The notes under the pieces are model-generated. The model was not told where the DNA came from and ran no database searches. It was given only the letters and a program-made list of their open reading frames with translations. DNA of 5,441 nucleotides from an uncultured Clostridia bacterium (GTDB lineage: Bacteria; Bacillota; Clostridia; Peptostreptococcales; Anaerovoracaceae), in the NCBI GenBank assembly GCA_937915045.1, contig CALDNM010000077.1:1-5441 (forward strand), read 5' to 3'. A program made the position numbers and the translations under genes. Positions 4,851 through 5,441 of this stretch are shown here, piece after piece (position 1 is the first letter of the stretch; every line of letters begins with the position of its first letter).

Positions 4851-5441
4851 TTATAACGTGAGCAGTTCCGGTTCTCCATCCGTCACTGCGACCGAGTTCT
4901 CATAATGCGCGGCAAGTCCGCCATCTTCCGTAACTACAGTCCAGTCATTGTCAAGTGTCCTGCACTTGTATGATCCGGCTGTTATCATCGGTTCTATAGC
5001 AAGGCACATGCCTTTTGCTATCCTCGGACCTCTCCCGGGTCTCCCGTAATTCGGGATCTGCGGTTCTTCATGCATCTCGTGTCCAACACCGTGTCCGACG
5101 TAATTTCTTATCACGCCGAATCCGGCCTTTTCCGCGACACTTTGCACCGCGTGGGAAATGTCCGATATCCGATTGCCGGGCCTGCAGTATTCCAGACCGG
5201 CGAAAAAGCTTTTCTCCGCGGCATCGATTATTTTCTTTGCCTCTTCGCTCACTTCTCCGACCGGATATGTCCTGGCCGCGTCACTTACATAGCCTTCATA
5301 TGTACTGCCGACATCTATACTTATTATTTCACCTTCACGCAGGACTCTGTCCGCTGAAGGGATGCCGTGTACTATTTCATCGTCTATGGAAGCGCATACA
5401 CTCGCCGGGAAACCTCCGTATCCTTTGAATGTCGGCTCCAT
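4851..5441 (-). CDS. map: Type I methionine aminopeptidase, C-terminal part (5' end outside window)
   Basis: The 197 in-frame codons visible here encode the catalytic domain of methionine aminopeptidase, which removes the initiator methionine from nascent proteins. All expected active-site residues are present. Numbering from the first codon in the window: H25 (VHGIP), metal ligands D43 (ISIDVG), D54 (SDAART), H117 (YVGHGVG), E150 (AIEP) and E181 (HYEN), and the second histidine H124 (MHEEPQIP). The methionine at the window edge sits just before [12 protein letters not shown], which is internal in the family. About 50-60 N-terminal residues are therefore missing only because the window ends. 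The C-terminus stops shortly after the last ligand, as in short type Ia enzymes. The stop TAA is 14 bp before infA. Confidence 0.96.
   Translation of the reverse strand: MEPTFKGYGGFPASVCASIDDEIVHGIPSADRVLREGEIISIDVGSTYEGYVSDAARTYPVGEVSEEAKKIIDAAEKSFFAGLEYCRPGNRISDISHAVQSVAEKAGFGVIRNYVGHGVGHEMHEEPQIPNYGRPGRGPRIAKGMCLAIEPMITAGSYKCRTLDNDWTVVTEDGGLAAHYENSVAVTDGEPELLTL

Noticed and set aside
5439..5441. ATG at the window edge as the true start of map
   Set aside because: The residues after it match the interior of type I methionine aminopeptidases, so this methionine is internal and the gene continues past the window.

Overview
The window looks like an anaerobic, low-to-mid GC Firmicute, most likely class Clostridia. 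Three things suggest this: the gene order map-infA-rpmJ-rpsM-rpsK-rpsD-rpoA-rplQ, with rpsD inside the cluster (in Bacillus subtilis rpsD lies elsewhere); strong AAAGGAGG-type ribosome binding sites; and protein sequences close to the Gram-positive consensus. I cannot assign a genus from sequence alone.

Region 1 (1-217) is a divergent intergenic region. A sigma-A promoter points right (TTGCCA-17-TATAAT, 162-190) and drives a membrane protein gene. A second promoter points left (TTGACA-17-TATTAT, 112-117 and 89-94) and has an A/T-rich UP-like tract upstream. The transcript it would make begins with two small hairpins and a GAACCTTGAAAATTT segment resembling the boxA-like motif of Firmicute rRNA leaders and spacers. 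I therefore suspect that an rRNA operon starts just beyond the left edge.

Region 2 (218-1489, + strand) is a complete AI-2E/PerM-family membrane protein gene with its own promoter. It converges on the ribosomal cluster, and a bidirectional terminator (1519-1548) separates the two.

Region 3 (1561-5441, - strand) is the distal end of the large ribosomal protein supercluster, read right to left. It holds map (5' end cut by the window), infA, rpmJ (37 codons), rpsM, rpsK, rpsD, rpoA and rplQ. Genes are 12-33 bp apart, except for one 158-bp gap between rpmJ and rpsM. Together they encode N-terminal methionine removal, initiation factor IF-1, five ribosomal proteins (L36, S13, S11, S4, L17) and the RNA polymerase alpha subunit, so translation and transcription machinery are made from one transcript.

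The gene content is ordinary core genome. The least explained stretch is the rpmJ-rpsM gap. It holds two near-identical dyad repeats (CCATTTCAGAATGAAATGG type), an AT-rich hairpin between them, and two competing hairpins near rpmJ. It lies where the E. coli alpha operon carries its S4 autoregulatory leader, so a cis-regulatory RNA or operator is plausible but unproven. No mobile element, CRISPR array, tRNA or new defence-type system is visible.
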